In this document: in pieces, positions 47,026-58,981 of the stretch
Layout of the letters: every line of letters starts with the position of its first letter
Numbering within the stretch: the first letter of the stretch is position 1
Source of the DNA: Sternotherus odoratus
Taxonomy: Eukaryota > Chordata > Testudines > Kinosternidae
Length of the DNA: 64,000 nucleotides
Assembly (NCBI GenBank): GCA_032164245.1
Contig: JAVMKO010000001.1
Span: forward strand, 171,510,934 to 171,574,933
Reading direction: 5' to 3'
The notes under the pieces: generated by a model
What the model saw: the letters and a program-made list of their open reading frames with translations, nothing else
Database searches by the model: none
What the model was told of the DNA's origin: nothing
Program-made: the position numbers and the translations under genes

Positions 47026-48627
47026 TATTTTTTTAAAACTTTCCACCATAAGATTACATTAGCACAGGGGGATCAGAGCTTCTCCCGCCAAGGCTCCCCT
47101 GACACAACAGAATGATGTGTAGAAGTGGTGAAGGTCCTCTCTATCATCCTTTCCCCACTCCATTTAGGAGTCAAGGAGGGGCAGAAAATGGTGCATTACA
47201 TGGCAGGAGGGGTTGGGGGTTGCTACAACAGGGGAAATTTAAATCTGTCTGTTAGGCTGCTCTAAATTAATCCTGGAGCTGTTTCAAGTAACCCAGAGTC
47301 AGGAGAGGAGGAAAGTAGTTTAGAACCACTCAGAACCCCTGTTGTTGCTGGGTTGTTTGTTTGTTTGTTTGTTTTTAGGTTTTTGGCATATAAATTGGCA
47401 ACTAGTTTATTGAATCCCCTATGCAAAACTGCCATGTGCTGCATTCACTTCTCAAAGTAGAAATCCTGTAAACATGTAGATGTGTCTGTGAGGAGACGTG
47501 TAAAACCAGCAAGTGCTTGATCTATTCCATAATGATCAGTGTATCTTGAGCAATAATGAAGGAAATAGAAATTGCATATCCTACATCAGCTGGGCTTTCT
47601 CTCTCTCTCTCTGCTATTTAAACCAAATCCCTGCACTGAGAGCCTGAGTTACATTGTTTTTTAGCATTTCATGTATATGCAATTTTTTTTGTTTTCAGCA
47701 CAGTCCCTCTCCATTGTAGGAAGCTTTATTATGTTGATTTAAGCATTACAGTTAGAGAACTCAAAATACCATACTCCAACAGGAGGGCAGGACTTGGTAA
47801 CCATTCATCTCTACTTTGAAATTGTGTGGCGCTATGTTGTAATCCCAGTGTAATTAAATATATGTCCTATTGTACTGCTGCAGTGCTTTGGGTAACTGCA
47901 AGTAATTGACAATTCTGTGTGTGGTTTGTGAAAGAAATAGAACATAGAAAATACAGATCTAGTGTAAACTTTAAGGTTTTTTTCATTTCAAATGGAATTT
48001 ACATAGATAAGATATAACTTTCTGCTTTGAGAAGAAAAGTTACCTACAAACTAACTTTTTACCCAGTTTGATTATAACAGGCAGTCACTGAGTTCCCCAG
48101 TTCTCTTATTTGCAAAGGAAAGACATGACATCTGTCCTTTTCATCCACATTCAGATGTCCACATTCATTTTTAAGAATGTTGATGGAGCCATAAAGGAGT
48201 GTTTGGCTTTTCCGCTAGAAGCTTTTGCAATAAGTTAGTTTTATGGATCTTTCAGGGCTTCTTTCTTGGAAGCAGATAATGATGTCAGTCATGAGGTAAG
48301 AAACAAGGGCAAATTTCTCAAAATTTGCCTTATGGGGCTCTCATTTTTGATATTTTGGGGGTTCGCCACACTGGATATTTTCAGAAAACTAATGACTTAA
48401 GCAAAACTTTACAAATTGATGTTTAGCCCAGAGTTTGCTTCGCTTCAACCGGGTTTGGCCACATTGTTGGAATCCTAGATGTACTTCACACCTCATTTGT
48501 CAGGAGACCTCGGGGGAGGTGCTGTAATGTGAAGCAAGCTGGAACTGCAACCATGAAGATCAAGATAAAAGGGGGAGGCCGTGCTGCCTTCAGGTCAACA
48601 TCCTAACCAAGGAAGATTGATATGCCT
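47026..48627. other. Unassigned stretch
   Basis: A (TTTG) microsatellite lies at 47353-47375 and a CT run near 47597-47612. No exon or family found. Confidence 0.4.
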
Positions 48628-48756
48628 AGGTTGACCAGATGTCCCAGTTTTATAGGGACACTCCTGATTTTTGAGTCTTTTTCTTATATAGGCTCCTACT
48701 ACCCCACACACACACACCCCATCCCGATTTTTCACATTTGCTGTCTGGTCACCATA
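48628..48756 (+). mobile_element. Short MITE with GGTGACCAGA-type ends (about 129 bp)
   Basis: Begins TAGGTTGACCAGATGTCC and ends GTCTGGTCACCATA, inverted termini with TA at each edge. The interior 'ttttatagggacactcctga' and 'atcccgatttttcacatttg' belongs to a MITE very common in reptile DNA. The superfamily is not certain. Confidence 0.75.
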
Positions 48757-50427
48757 GATACGCCTACTTCTTGAGGTAGACCATCTATGGGAAAAGGAGG
48801 TGAAGACAATACCAAATAGGTTGTGCTAGTAACTGGGCAGTCTCCAAGTACCCAAAAGTCCTGCAGACACCACCTGATTCCTTGACTGCAGCTATTCCAC
48901 ATGAAACTAAAGACCACAAGAGCTTTTATCCTAAGTATTTTATTTTTTCTTTCTTCTGTTTTAGGCTTTTGTTTTTATTTAAGACTGAGATGTCCTACTC
49001 ATTTTATGTTAGGGTGTGAAGGTGTGGTTTGGTACGTGCACATGTTGTGAACACCAGTAAAGTCCATATGGGGAAAGTGCCAGAAGGAAAGTGCTTGAGA
49101 CCTAAATAGCCCTAAATGCTGTCTCGTAAAATTATGGAATGTGTGTTTCTTATTTTGGTGAAAGTGTCCAGAGAAATTTTAACTGGTAGCTATGAATTGT
49201 TAAGTAGAATTTGTTAAACTTCCACATATCAGAGGGTTTTTTACTTAGGTCTATATTTGTGTTGGAGGAAAGGAAAAAAGATTAGCTACCACACATAATA
49301 GTGAAATGCCAGGAGAAAGCTTTAACTCACTTTGAGGCTATGACTTAGACATAAACGGTAATATGGTTTCAATACATAAATATTCAACAAGCTAAGCTGA
49401 TTCCACTGCTGTGGGAAAAGTTATCTAACTGAGATTTATAATTATATGGATAGCTTCCTCCCTGGACTCCTGTATTAGGATGTATGAAGGATTGACTATC
49501 AGCTATATTAATCTGATGATTTGACTAATTTGATTACTTGATTCCAATGCAATATCATAAACTCACAGACTTACTGATTACACCTTAGTTTGATAATTTA
49601 GTTCTGTGTATAGTAATTTAGCTTTAGTGATGTTGATTTTATTTTTGTTTATTAATTTTAATACAATTTATATAAACAGATATTGTCATATTTCTTTCAA
49701 TAAGCAACATGGCCAGAACCATTGAGAAATTTTGTGGGTACCAGCCAGCCTACCAAGGGCCTAATCAGCTCTCTCTAAGTTACCCCTTTGGTTCTGGTGA
49801 AATTATATATATATAAACTAAGTAGCTGAGTACAGATTTCATATGTGTGAAAAGTAATTCCACTCCCTTGACATATGATAGAACTGCATCATTTTTAATA
49901 CCTTACATGTTTTGGACTCAGACACAAGACTTGCACAATCCCACCATGCCCACAATCAAATGGAATGGAGGAAGAGTTCAGTTGGACTTTAGGACCGCAG
50001 CATCATTCAGCAACATCAAGGGGACTGGGAACATCAGATTCCTTTCTTCCTGATAGCATACAGAATTGCAGTGGATGAAAGTATAAAATGTACTTCAGTT
50101 TTTCTTATGTTTGGGCATGCGTAGGAAATCCCAGAAACTCTCCCATATGGAAGCCCAGAAGAGGAACAGCAGAACCTGAACTACCTAGACCATACAGAGA
50201 CTCTCCAGTGCAAAACTCAAAAAGTACATTCCTTAACTAGAGACCAGTTCAAACTGTCAGTTAATGGAATGAAAAAAATATATGATGCAGTCTTATGGGG
50301 ATCCCAACAAGAGGGGACATCTGATTTAGTTTTCTAACTCTAGAGAAGAAAGAAGGGTAAGAATCATAAGACAGATAGGCACTGAGAGGACCCCTATGTA
50401 ACTGTGGCCCGAATCAATGAGGTAATG
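48757..50427. other. Unassigned stretch
   Basis: AT-rich; a short AT run at 49806-49815. Frame at 49847-50053 has no domain. Confidence 0.4.
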
Positions 50428-50719
50428 CAGGGGTCAGCAACCTTTCAGAAGTGACGTGCTGAATGTTCATTTATTCACTAATTTAAGGTTTCGGGTGCCA
50501 GTAATACATGATAATGTTTTTAGAAGGTCTCTTTCTATAAGTCTCTAATATAGAACTAAACTATTGTTGTATGTAAAGTAAATAAGGTTTTTAAAATGTT
50601 TAAGAAATTAAAATGCAGAGCCCCCCAGACCAGTGACCAGGACCCAGGCAGTGTGAGTGCCACTGAAAATCAGCTTGTGTGCCACCTTTGGCACGCATGC
50701 CATAGGTTGCCTACCCCTG
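50428..50719 (+). mobile_element. Non-autonomous hAT element, copy C (292 bp)
   Basis: Termini CAGGGGTCAGCAACC and GGTTGCCTACCCCTG. Flanks AGGTAATG (50420-50427) and AGGTAGTG (50720-50727) are an 8-bp duplication with one mismatch. Same family as copies A and B. Confidence 0.92.
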
Positions 50720-50727
50720 AGGTAGTG

Positions 50728-52834
50728 TATAGTATTCAGTTGGGTCCCAGAACCAAGCCTAAAGTTTCACACAAAGACTACTTGAGGTGATATCAAAGGA
50801 ATAAGGTTTGGGGCTGATTACTTCCTGGGACTGAGGGGACCAATGTGGAGGCTGAAGCTGAAGATGTTATGTCACAAGTTGATACTCCAGAAGACTTGCT
50901 TGGTCATCATGGAAAATTTGTGTCTATGGAAGATGACTCACTTCAGGAGGGATAATCTCCAGCTCCTACAAGGAGGTCTCTCAGAAAAGGACATGCTCTG
51001 CCCTGTGGGGTTGGGATTGAAAACAACAGTCTTCATGTGTACACATGTAAACAGAGAAAATGTTTGTATTCCTTTGAACTTCCATAAATGTGTTAGAATT
51101 GATGCCAGTCCTACTGGGGACAATGGGTTATTTCAAGGTGGCAGGGGAGATACTATAAGAAGCTGACCCTGGGGCATGGAGACAGTGCCTGCAGGAAATC
51201 ATCCAATTTGTATGTAGAAAGGCCTAGAGCTGACACTGGGAGTAGCTGTCTCTACTGCAGTCTGAGTAGGAGTAATTTCCCCCTCCAGAGACCTTGGCCG
51301 TGACTGGCAGAACAGAAGGGTGACTGTGTCCATGAGTGGTGGTAACTGTGAAGGAAAGGCCATGGGATAACAGAGGCTCTGTAGAAGCCCCTTATATATC
51401 TTTTGCATAAGGTGGGAATTCTTTGTCCCTCCTTCTAAATAGAAAAGCAACCGGTTAAAGATGGATTCCAGTTCAGGTGACATGACCACATGTCACTGTA
51501 AGACTTCATTACCCACTTGCCAGCACACAAGTACACAGGAAGACTTATAAGTAAAACAGAGATATCTACAGTCAATTGTCCTGGTTAAAGGGAGCCAGCA
51601 AGATTCCAGACCACCATTAATGGCCCACACTTTGCATAATTACAATAGGCCCTCAGAGTTATATTTTATATTTCTAGTTTGAGATACAAGAATGATACAT
51701 TCATACAAATAGGATAAACACATTCAGTCGATTATAATCCTTGTAATGATACCCTACAAGAGAGATTTTGCACAAAGCATACCCCAGTTACATTATATCC
51801 ACACTCATTAGTATATTTTATAACATTACATAGAGTGCAACATCACAGTTGGTATTATTTGCTTAATGAGGTACCCTAAGATAGAATAAGGAGGAAATGT
51901 TTTTCATTAAAGTAATAGCAATATTCCCAGAGCTACCAGCCTCAGTACAAGCACAAGTATATACTAAAGCATTGTCCGTGTCAGTCAAACTACAAATGAA
52001 GATGCTTTAAATAAGCATTGCTGACTCAAAATTGACAGGCTCATGCCACCCGGGAAATTCCAGCTAAGAGCTGCAGTGATATTCTGTTAATGTTACTGGG
52101 ATCTTAACAACTTGAGAGGTATGTAGGTTTGTCTGACCCCATATGATAGATTCTGTACACTGGATGACATCCTGTAAAAAGAAGTGGTTGCAAACACTCA
52201 AGCAAATGTGTTAGTGGTACCCAATGATTTCATAAGTCTGAGGCTGGAAATATTTGTGGGGTTATTTTTATTTGCAATTTAAAATACTGTAGTTGGGCCT
52301 ATACCAAATAATAGCCCAAAACATTGTGAGACTTTTCTTTTAAGCTTTTAAAACGTTTCAACCTATGCAATTGACAACTCATTCATTTGGCAACCTTAGA
52401 ACTTTTTTCAATGAATTCTGAGCTTCAGTCCTACTCATCTAATTTTAGAATATTTGAATGTTAACTCAGTTAGACTGAGTGCTGACTATGAACGAAGCTA
52501 TTCACTCACCCAGCAAAAGCAGGCTATTTTCAAGACAGCTGCCTCACACAGAAAGGAAAATTGGTGAATGAGGATGCTAACAAAAAAGCAGGGACTTAAA
52601 GATACAGTCGTGAAATCCATTCAGATCAGACGATCGACAGCAGCACAAAGAAAGAGGCATTATCACAGTCTAAATTTGTAGCAAGACTCTTCTTAATTTT
52701 CATACACTCATACACATACTAAATATTACCAGGTTCTTTGCCAGCACCTGTAAGGATGCTTATAGCTCTCTCACTGTGACTCATACACACACCCGTCTCA
52801 TTTCATGCCACAGCTAGGGCAGCAGATGTTACTT
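50728..52834. other. Unassigned stretch
   Basis: Frames at 50843-51166 (107 codons) and 51199-51489 lack recognisable domains. No terminal repeats seen. Confidence 0.4.
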
Positions 52835-53080
52835 TACATTTATGTAGCTTAAATGCCAAGCTCTTCAATGCCAAGCCATTTTTATCAGCATATCTCGAAG
52901 AACTTTACAAAAGAGCTCATCATCATTATTACCATTGTACAGATGAGGAAACTGAGTCACCCAGGGGTGAAGTGACTTGCCTACAGTGATTCAGTAGGAC
53001 AGTGATAGAGCCAGGAATAGACCCCTCTTTCCTGAAGTTCTAGTCTAGTGGTCTAGCCACTAAGCCACACTGCCTGACTA
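52835..53080 (-). mobile_element. MIR-like SINE, reverse orientation
   Basis: Antisense order 'attaccattgtacagatgag', 'gaaactgagtcacccagggg', 'gtgacttgcctacagtgatt' and 'gtctagccactaagccacac' shows a reversed SINE with core and head retained. Confidence 0.72.
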
Positions 53081-53287
53081 GAAAAATGGTGAGCTACACA
53101 TTCTGTTCTCATCCTGCTCAAATTCCCACAATGAAAGGGCTAGGTACTACTCAGTTATTCACCCCATTTCTTTGATCTGATAGCAGAATCCTCATTGTAA
53201 CCCCGTTAGTGCATCATGCAGGTGGGAGCGAAATAGCCATTTTGACTCCCAAAGATCCATTTGAAATCAATGCACACACACAAAAAA

Positions 53288-53340
53288 AAAACAGAGTTAG
53301 GACCCAGAGTAAATGGGAAACAGAGTTAGGACCCAGGGAA
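53288..53340 (+). repeat. 29-bp tandem duplication
   Basis: 'acagagttaggacccag' occurs at 53291 and 53320, a single recent-looking duplication next to an A-run. Confidence 0.85.
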
Positions 53341-53636
53341 ACGTGATAGCAAAAACCAAAGGTAATTATGTTGCTGCACTAATGGCTATGGTACACTGAT
53401 GTGGCTTTAATAATGTAAGATGACTCTAGCAGTGTACAGCAGCATTACCATAGGGATATCATTAGTCTAAGCCAGGGGTCTCCAAACTTTTCAGCCGGAG
53501 GGCCGCATTAACTATCAAATAGCAGTTCGGGGGCCGACAACACACTCGAGGTCCAAATAAAAAAGAATCAAAACATGGATGTTGTTTTTAATTATTTATT
53601 TAATATTATTTTATTCAGTTATTATTTAATAACACA

Positions 53637-53739
53637 TTGATACACTACACATGAACACTACACATGAATACCTGTTCACTACACATGAACACTACACATG
53701 AACACCTGTTCACTACACATGAACACTACACATCAACCC
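53637..53739 (+). repeat. 'cactacacatgaa' minisatellite
   Basis: A 15-bp motif 'actacacatgaac' type repeats about six times, with 'acctgttc' spacers, in three higher-order units. Confidence 0.9.
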
Positions 53740-53744
53740 CCCAA

Positions 53745-54045
53745 CTGACCCACCCAGCCAGGTCTCTCCCCCAAAAACCTCCTTTCCTCCAACCCCCCCC
53801 CCCAAATGACCCACCCAGCCAGGTCTCTCCCCCCCAAACCTCCTTTCCTCCAACCCCCCCCCCCAAATGACCCACCCAGCCAGGTCTCTCCCCCCAAAAT
53901 CTCCTTTCCTCCAACCCCCAACTGACCCACCCAGCCAGGTCTCTCCCCCCAAAACCTCCTTTCCTCCAACCCCCCCCAACTGACCCGCTCAACCCGGTCT
54001 CTCTCCCCCCCCCCCCCCCCACTGATCCGCTCAACCCGGTCTCTC
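53745..54045 (+). repeat. 42-61 bp C-rich minisatellite
   Basis: Units start 'tgacccacccagccaggtct' at about 53746, 53807, 53868, 53923 and 53981, with a last diverged unit at 54023. Spacing varies with C-run length. Confidence 0.92.
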
Positions 54046-54320
54046 CCCACAGACCGTTTCGCCGCCTGGCAGTGGGTGGCTCCTTGTTTCGCCGCCTGTA
54101 ACTGGGTGGCGGTGCGGTGCGGTGCGGCGCGTCCGGGCCCCAGCTCCGAGCCGTCCCTGGCCGGCGGTGGCAGCGGAGCACGCGGCGTGTCCCGGCCCCG
54201 CGGCTGGCGGCAGCAGCGGAGCACGCGGCGCGTCCCGGCCCCGTGGCTGGTTCCCGACCCCTGCCGCGGGCCGGATGAGAGGGCCTCGCGGGCCGCAGTT
54301 TGGAGACCCCTGGTCTAAGC

Positions 54321-55079
54321 ACTAAGCAAGGGAGAGAGTCATGTGCAGGAAGGTGAGTAGAGAAAGTAAGGATTTTAGAAAAGGCACATTTCCAGAAGAG
54401 TATGTTCCAAGGGGTATTTGCTATTTAGGAGTTCAAGAAAAAGAAGACATACATGACACCCTCCCCCCCCCAAAAAATGAGAGGACTTGGTTCTCCTCTC
54501 ACACCAGTGTGACACCAGTATGGTTCCATTACCAACAGGGGGAGGGCAGAGGGTGTGTGACTCTTGACTCACACTAGTTGGATTGAGGGAAGAATCACAG
54601 CCAAGGATTTTAGACGTGTTAAAGAAACTCTGACTCGGATTGATTTGTGTTTAACAGTTTTGGTGTAAAATAATACAATTTATTTTTATCCGTGATCTTT
54701 CCAGAACTATTCCACAGCTCAATACTTCCTGCTAGGAAGGAACACAGAGAAAAATGCAGGAATCCCTCCCAGTTCAATTCCAAGATGGAGTTCTCTCCCC
54801 TGTGACGCTATTTGTTTAAACGGACTGGTTTGTTCTCTGCCTATGCTTCCTTTCCGCACATGCTCTAGGAAATCACAAGAATTTGCCTTTTTCTTTTCAT
54901 TTTTAAAAGCAATGGTTTTTCTTTTAAAGCCAGATCCTTATCTGATGTCAAATCTTCATTGACTTCAGTGGAGCCATGTTGATCTACACCCATTGAAGAT
55001 CTTACCCTTGGTAGCGATACAAGGCCTAAAGAAGATGAAATGCAGCAATATTAATATAGAAAATGCTAGTCTAATCGAT
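54321..55079. other. Unassigned stretch
   Basis: A reptile-type palindromic motif is near 54940-55000; otherwise nothing recognised. Confidence 0.4.
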
Positions 55080-55533
55080 ACAAGTGAATTTGCTCACAGA
55101 TCTAGTTGTCTTATTCTTCGTATGGCTGATGTAAATGTTGAGCAACAACAATAATTTTACATTTACATGGTTAAGCCAAATACTTGCATTTGAAGCAGCA
55201 GAATGTGATGCCTCTTTCGTATTCGTGAATTGGGCATTGAGTTGTTATATGTTCGATGGTCTGTTCTGGATGACCACAGTCACACACTGCAGAGTCTTTA
55301 ATTTTTCATTTGGGCAGAAAGTATCCACATCTGTCACAATTTGTGCGGATGCAGTTTAGGGTTGCCCATAAACTTTGTGGGAGATCGAAGCCAGAGAAGG
55401 TTAGCATGCAATCCCACACCAAGATAGGTTGGAGTGGGGTCACATCACACAGTGTTGCTGCAGAAGGTCACTTTCAGGGTGCGCTTCACGTTTCTGTTAT
55501 CAAGATGGAATGCAGTGATTGTTGTTTTGTGAG

Positions 55534-55835
55534 CAGGGGCGGCTCTATGTTTTTTGCTGCCCCAAGCTTGGCAGTCAGACGGCCTTCGGCGGCACGCCTG
55601 CTGGAGATCCACCGGTCCCACGGATTCGGTGATGTTTCTGCGGGAGGTCTGTCGGTCCCATGACTTTCGCTACTCACCACCGAAATGCCACCAAAGCTGG
55701 GGGACCGGCGGACCTCCCAGAGAAACACCGCCGAAGACCACCTGACTGCTGCCCAGACACCAACCAGCATGCCTCCCCCCGCGGCTTGCCGCCCCATGCA
55801 CACACTTGTTGTGCTGGTGCCCAGAACTGCCCTTG
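55534..55835 (-). mobile_element. Non-autonomous hAT-like element (302 bp)
   Basis: On the plus strand it starts CAGGGGCGGCTCTATG and ends GTGCCCAGAACTGCCCTTG, imperfect inverted ends, with a perfect 8-bp duplication TTTGTGAG (55526-55533 and 55836-55843). Strand is nominal. It sits inside the LINE C-terminal part, so it is younger. Confidence 0.9.
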
Positions 55836-55843
55836 TTTGTGAG

Positions 55844-56526
55844 GATTTGGCTTGAGCCTCCATTTCTGTAAATATTCCTCCATGGTGTTTAGGTCCCTGT
55901 TCAAGGTGGCCTTGATGTTGCCGAAAGTGGCTGCTTGCGTTGCCAGGACAAGGTCATCCACATACGCAAATTTGCTTCACTTCATTGAAGGCAAGTTGCT
56001 CGTGCAAAGATTGAAAAGTGTCAGCACGAGTACTGAGCCTTGTGGCAGTCCATTGTTGAGGAACTGGGGTGAACTGACTTTGTTGCCCAAGTAGACATGT
56101 AGCCCCATGTTGCTCAACATCATCCATAGCAGTCATAATGTTTCGTGGCAGGGAATGATCCTTCCAAGCTTCAGCAGCAGACCTTTTATCCAGGTCTACA
56201 AAGGCTGCACCAGTCTTACCTTTCCTCTGGAATCCAGCCTCAATGTGCATTACAAGGAACAAAACTTGGTCACAACAACTGTGTTTCAACTGTAAGTCCA
56301 CTTGTTCTTTGGGGATAATTGACTCGACAAGAGGACTAATTCTCCAGAGAATGATGTGTTCAAGGAATTTGTAGGTAGTACACAGGAGTGATATTGGACT
56401 ATAACTTTCCGGATGGTCGGTGCACTTGCCCCGTTTGAATATGGCAATTCCAATTGCCTCCTTCCAGGTTTTGGGGATTCCATGGTTTTGGTGTGCAGTT
56501 TTGCCAGCCATTGGAGTGGTCTGGGG
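55844..56526 (-). pseudogene. LINE reverse transcriptase remnant (jockey-like)
   Basis: Minus-strand reading gives 'LDPRPLQWLAKLHTKTMES', 'TWKEAIGIAIFKRGKC', 'SYSPISLLCTTYKFLEHII', 'ISPLVESIIPKEQVDL', 'MHIEAGFQRKGKTGAAFVDL' and the active site 'FAYVDDLVLATQA' (YVDD at 55953-55964). The next block is 'TMEEYLQKWRLKPNPHK'. The YxDD aspartates are intact, but a frameshift just before it and a lost middle make it non-functional. The C-terminal third continues beyond the hAT element to 55080. Confidence 0.87.
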
Positions 56527-56533
56527 TCTAGTT

Positions 56534-57141
56534 CAGGAGTCTCCAAACTATGGTCCAGGGCCCAGATCTGGCCCCCCGCCTTTGATTTGTCCAGCCCCCA
56601 GCTGAGCAGGCACGTGGAGAAGCCGCCACGGCCCCCCAGTGCAAGCTGCTGCCGGTGGCCCCATGTGAGGAGGGGTGAGTGCCCCCGTGGCGCGGCTGGA
56701 GGAGCAAAGGGGGAGAGGGTCACAGCAGTGGCTGGAGGAGCAAAGGGTTAAATTTTAACTACAGCACTGAACCAGTCCCAACCAAAAGTGGGAACCTGGA
56801 GCTTCTCTTACCAAAGACCAGCCAAACTTTTGAATATGCATATTTGTATGATACAAATTTGTGAGTTTTTAGAAATACATTAAATTTAAAAAAATGTGAA
56901 ATGATTTTTAATGTATTGACAAATATTTTGTGTTATTTCACAGTACCTGCCTTGATTATACAGCTACTTTTATACCTGATTTAGAATTTGATGCAACATG
57001 GACATAGGAGAATAGTGCTGGTTTTTCTTAATGATTTTACATATATTTGCATATATTTAATTTTTTCACAGTCATTTCAGCCTGCAAAGTCCCTTCAAAA
57101 ATCTAATATGGCCCTTGGCTCATAAAGTTTGGAGACCCCTG
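56534..57141 (+). mobile_element. Non-autonomous hAT element (608 bp)
   Basis: CAGGAGTCTCCAAACT at the left and AGTTTGGAGACCCCTG type end at the right; flanks GTCTAGTT (56526-56533) and GCCTAGTT (57142-57149), one mismatch. The left arm holds 'ggcccagatctggccccccg', the right an AT-rich half. Same terminus family as 53473-54312. Confidence 0.92.
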
Positions 57142-58103
57142 GCCTAGTTGATGAAGATAAGAACATAAGAATGACCATACTAGGGTCAGACCAAAGCTCC
57201 ATCAAGCCTAGTATCCTGTCCTCTGACAGTGGCCAATGGCAGGTGCCCAAAGGGAATGAACAGACAGGTTATCATCAAGTGATCCATCCCCTGTCACCCA
57301 ATCCCAGCTTCTGGCAAACAGAGTCTAGGGACACCATTCCTGCCCATCCTGGCTAACCTTAACCGTAACCCTCACATCCTCCCTTAGTCGCCTCTTTTCC
57401 AAGCTGAAAAGTCGCAACCTTCTTAGAGATGGGGCAACCACATCTCCATGCAGTTTTCAAGATGTGGACATACAATGGATTTATATAGAGGCAATATGAA
57501 ATTTTCTGTCTTATCTATCTCTTTCTTGGTGATTCCCAAGATTCTGTTTGATTTTTTTACTGCTGCTGCACATTAAGTGGATAATTTCAGAGAATTATCC
57601 ACAATGACTACAAGATCTCTATTGAATGATAACAGCTAATTTAGACCCCATCATTGTTTATGTATAGTTAGTGTTATGTTTTCCAAATGTGCATTACTTT
57701 GCATTTATCAACATTAAATTTCATCTGCCATTTTGTTGTTCAGTCACCCAGTTTTGTGAGATCCTTTTGTAGCACTTCAGTCTGCCTGGGACTTAACTAT
57801 CTTGAGTAGTTTTGTATCATCTGCAAATTTTTCCACCTCACTGTTTACCCCTTTTTCCAGATCATTTATGAATATGTTAAATAGGATTGGACCCAGTGTT
57901 GTAGTGGTGTAGTGTTGTTGTATGGTGTCCAGAGGCTACCGGTGTGGTGCTTCTGTTTTCTCCTGTTGATATCACTTGGCTGCGTGCGTGTGTTTCCTCT
58001 GTGTGCTGCCCCAGCTCTGTACAGATAGCTGACGCAGCAGACCCGACGAGAACCCCCAATAACCACAGAGTCTTAGTAAGGTACAAAGGCACCTCGGCCA
58101 GGG

Positions 58104-58109
58104 TTTATT
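58104..58109 (-). terminator. LTR polyadenylation signal
   Basis: AATAAA on the minus strand about 150 bp downstream of the TATA box, the expected order and distance for an LTR R region. Confidence 0.7.
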
Positions 58110-58256
58110 GCGACCCTGACACCCTTTCTGTTTCCAGCTGATTTCTCAGTCCACCAGACATACAGCTAGAGAGTGACGCTTGGCAATGGACACAGCTCAG
58201 TGACGGGACATTGTCACTCCCCCTCGAGCCGCACAAAGACATTCCGGTGACACATG

Positions 58257-58264
58257 CTTATATA
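58257..58264 (-). promoter_or_regulatory. LTR TATA box
   Basis: TATATAAG on the minus strand, positioned upstream of the polyadenylation signal and inside the LTR; inferred start of transcription about 25-30 bp downstream. Confidence 0.7.
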
Positions 58265-58981
58265 CAGATACAGAACAAGTTACACATCACTCCTGACGTA
58301 TTCAGGTGTAACCCTTCCACGTAGCAAGGTACAACCCTCTTACGTAGTAAGGTGCAGCCCATTTACATCGTTAGGTGCCGCCTCGCCCCTTGCACCTGTT
58401 GTTTTGATCAAAACAACTCTATCCATCATTTTACCCTTTTGCCCCTGTCATTGGGATGGCTCATGAGGTTACCCGTTATCTGAGGAGTGTCCTTGGTTTA
58501 TAATGTACCTCGTTACTGTGTTTATACTAAAATTATAATGAGTATAAATTCTTACGATATCAGCCCTCTTCCTGCCAATTTCTGTGAGCCGGTCCAGCCT
58601 TAATTGCTCACAGCTGCAATTTGCTTCATATACCATTACGTTAGTTCAGGCCTCAGGCTGGGCCCTTAGTAGGCCTTTAGCCTTTACTTACATTGCCTTC
58701 ACTTACTACACCCAGTACAGATCCCTGAGGGACACCACTACTTTACCTCTCTCCATTCTGAAAACTGACCATTTATTCCTACCCTTTGTTTCCTATCTTT
58801 TATCCAGTTACCAATCCATGAAAGAACCTTCCCTCATCCCATTAATCCTTATTTTTCTTAAGAGCCTTTAGTGAAGGACCTTGTCAAAGGCTTTCTGAAA
58901 ATCTAAATATACTATATCCACTGGATCTCCTTTGTCCGCATGACTGTTGAAGCCCTCAATGAATTCTAGAAGATTGGTGAG

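Larger units (their letters stand above)
53473..54312 (+). mobile_element. Non-autonomous hAT element (840 bp) carrying minisatellites
   Basis: Starts CAGGGGTCTCCAAACTTTT and ends AGTTTGGAGACCCCTG, with a perfect duplication GTCTAAGC (53465-53472; 54313-54320). The left arm is AT-rich, then two tandem arrays (53637-53739 and 53745-54045), then a GC-rich right arm with 'gcagcggagcacgcggcg' twice. The termini match those at 56534-57141, so these are two members of one family. Long minus-strand frames (up to 198 codons) follow the repeats and are not genes. Confidence 0.93.
55080..57150 (-). mobile_element. Jockey-like LINE on the minus strand, broken by two hAT elements
   Basis: The LINE runs from about 57150 (5' truncated) to about 55080 (C-terminus), interrupted at 56534-57141 and 55534-55835. 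It belongs to the jockey/CR1 superfamily by its reverse transcriptase, but the text differs from the CR1 next to it. A second fragment of the family is at 14775-15105. Confidence 0.8.
57897..58710 (-). mobile_element. Solo LTR (814 bp) inserted in CR1
   Basis: The plus strand starts TGTTGTAGTGG and ends ACTTACTACA, so TG...CA ends are present, and a perfect 5-bp duplication CCCAG flanks it (57892-57896; 58711-58715). Removing it restores continuous CR1 text. On the minus strand the order is TATA box (58257-58264) then AATAAA (58104-58109), which fixes the transcription direction as minus and gives a rough U3 of 480, R of 140 and U5 of 190 bp. No internal retroviral genes remain; a solo LTR arises by recombination between two LTRs. 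Confidence 0.88.

Noticed and set aside
53726..54322. 198-codon minus-strand frame with repeated glycine/tryptophan text
   Set aside because: It is the translation of a C-rich minisatellite inside a hAT element.
56534..57141. Possible CpG-island promoter in the left arm
   Set aside because: The GC-rich part is internal to a hAT element with defined target duplication.
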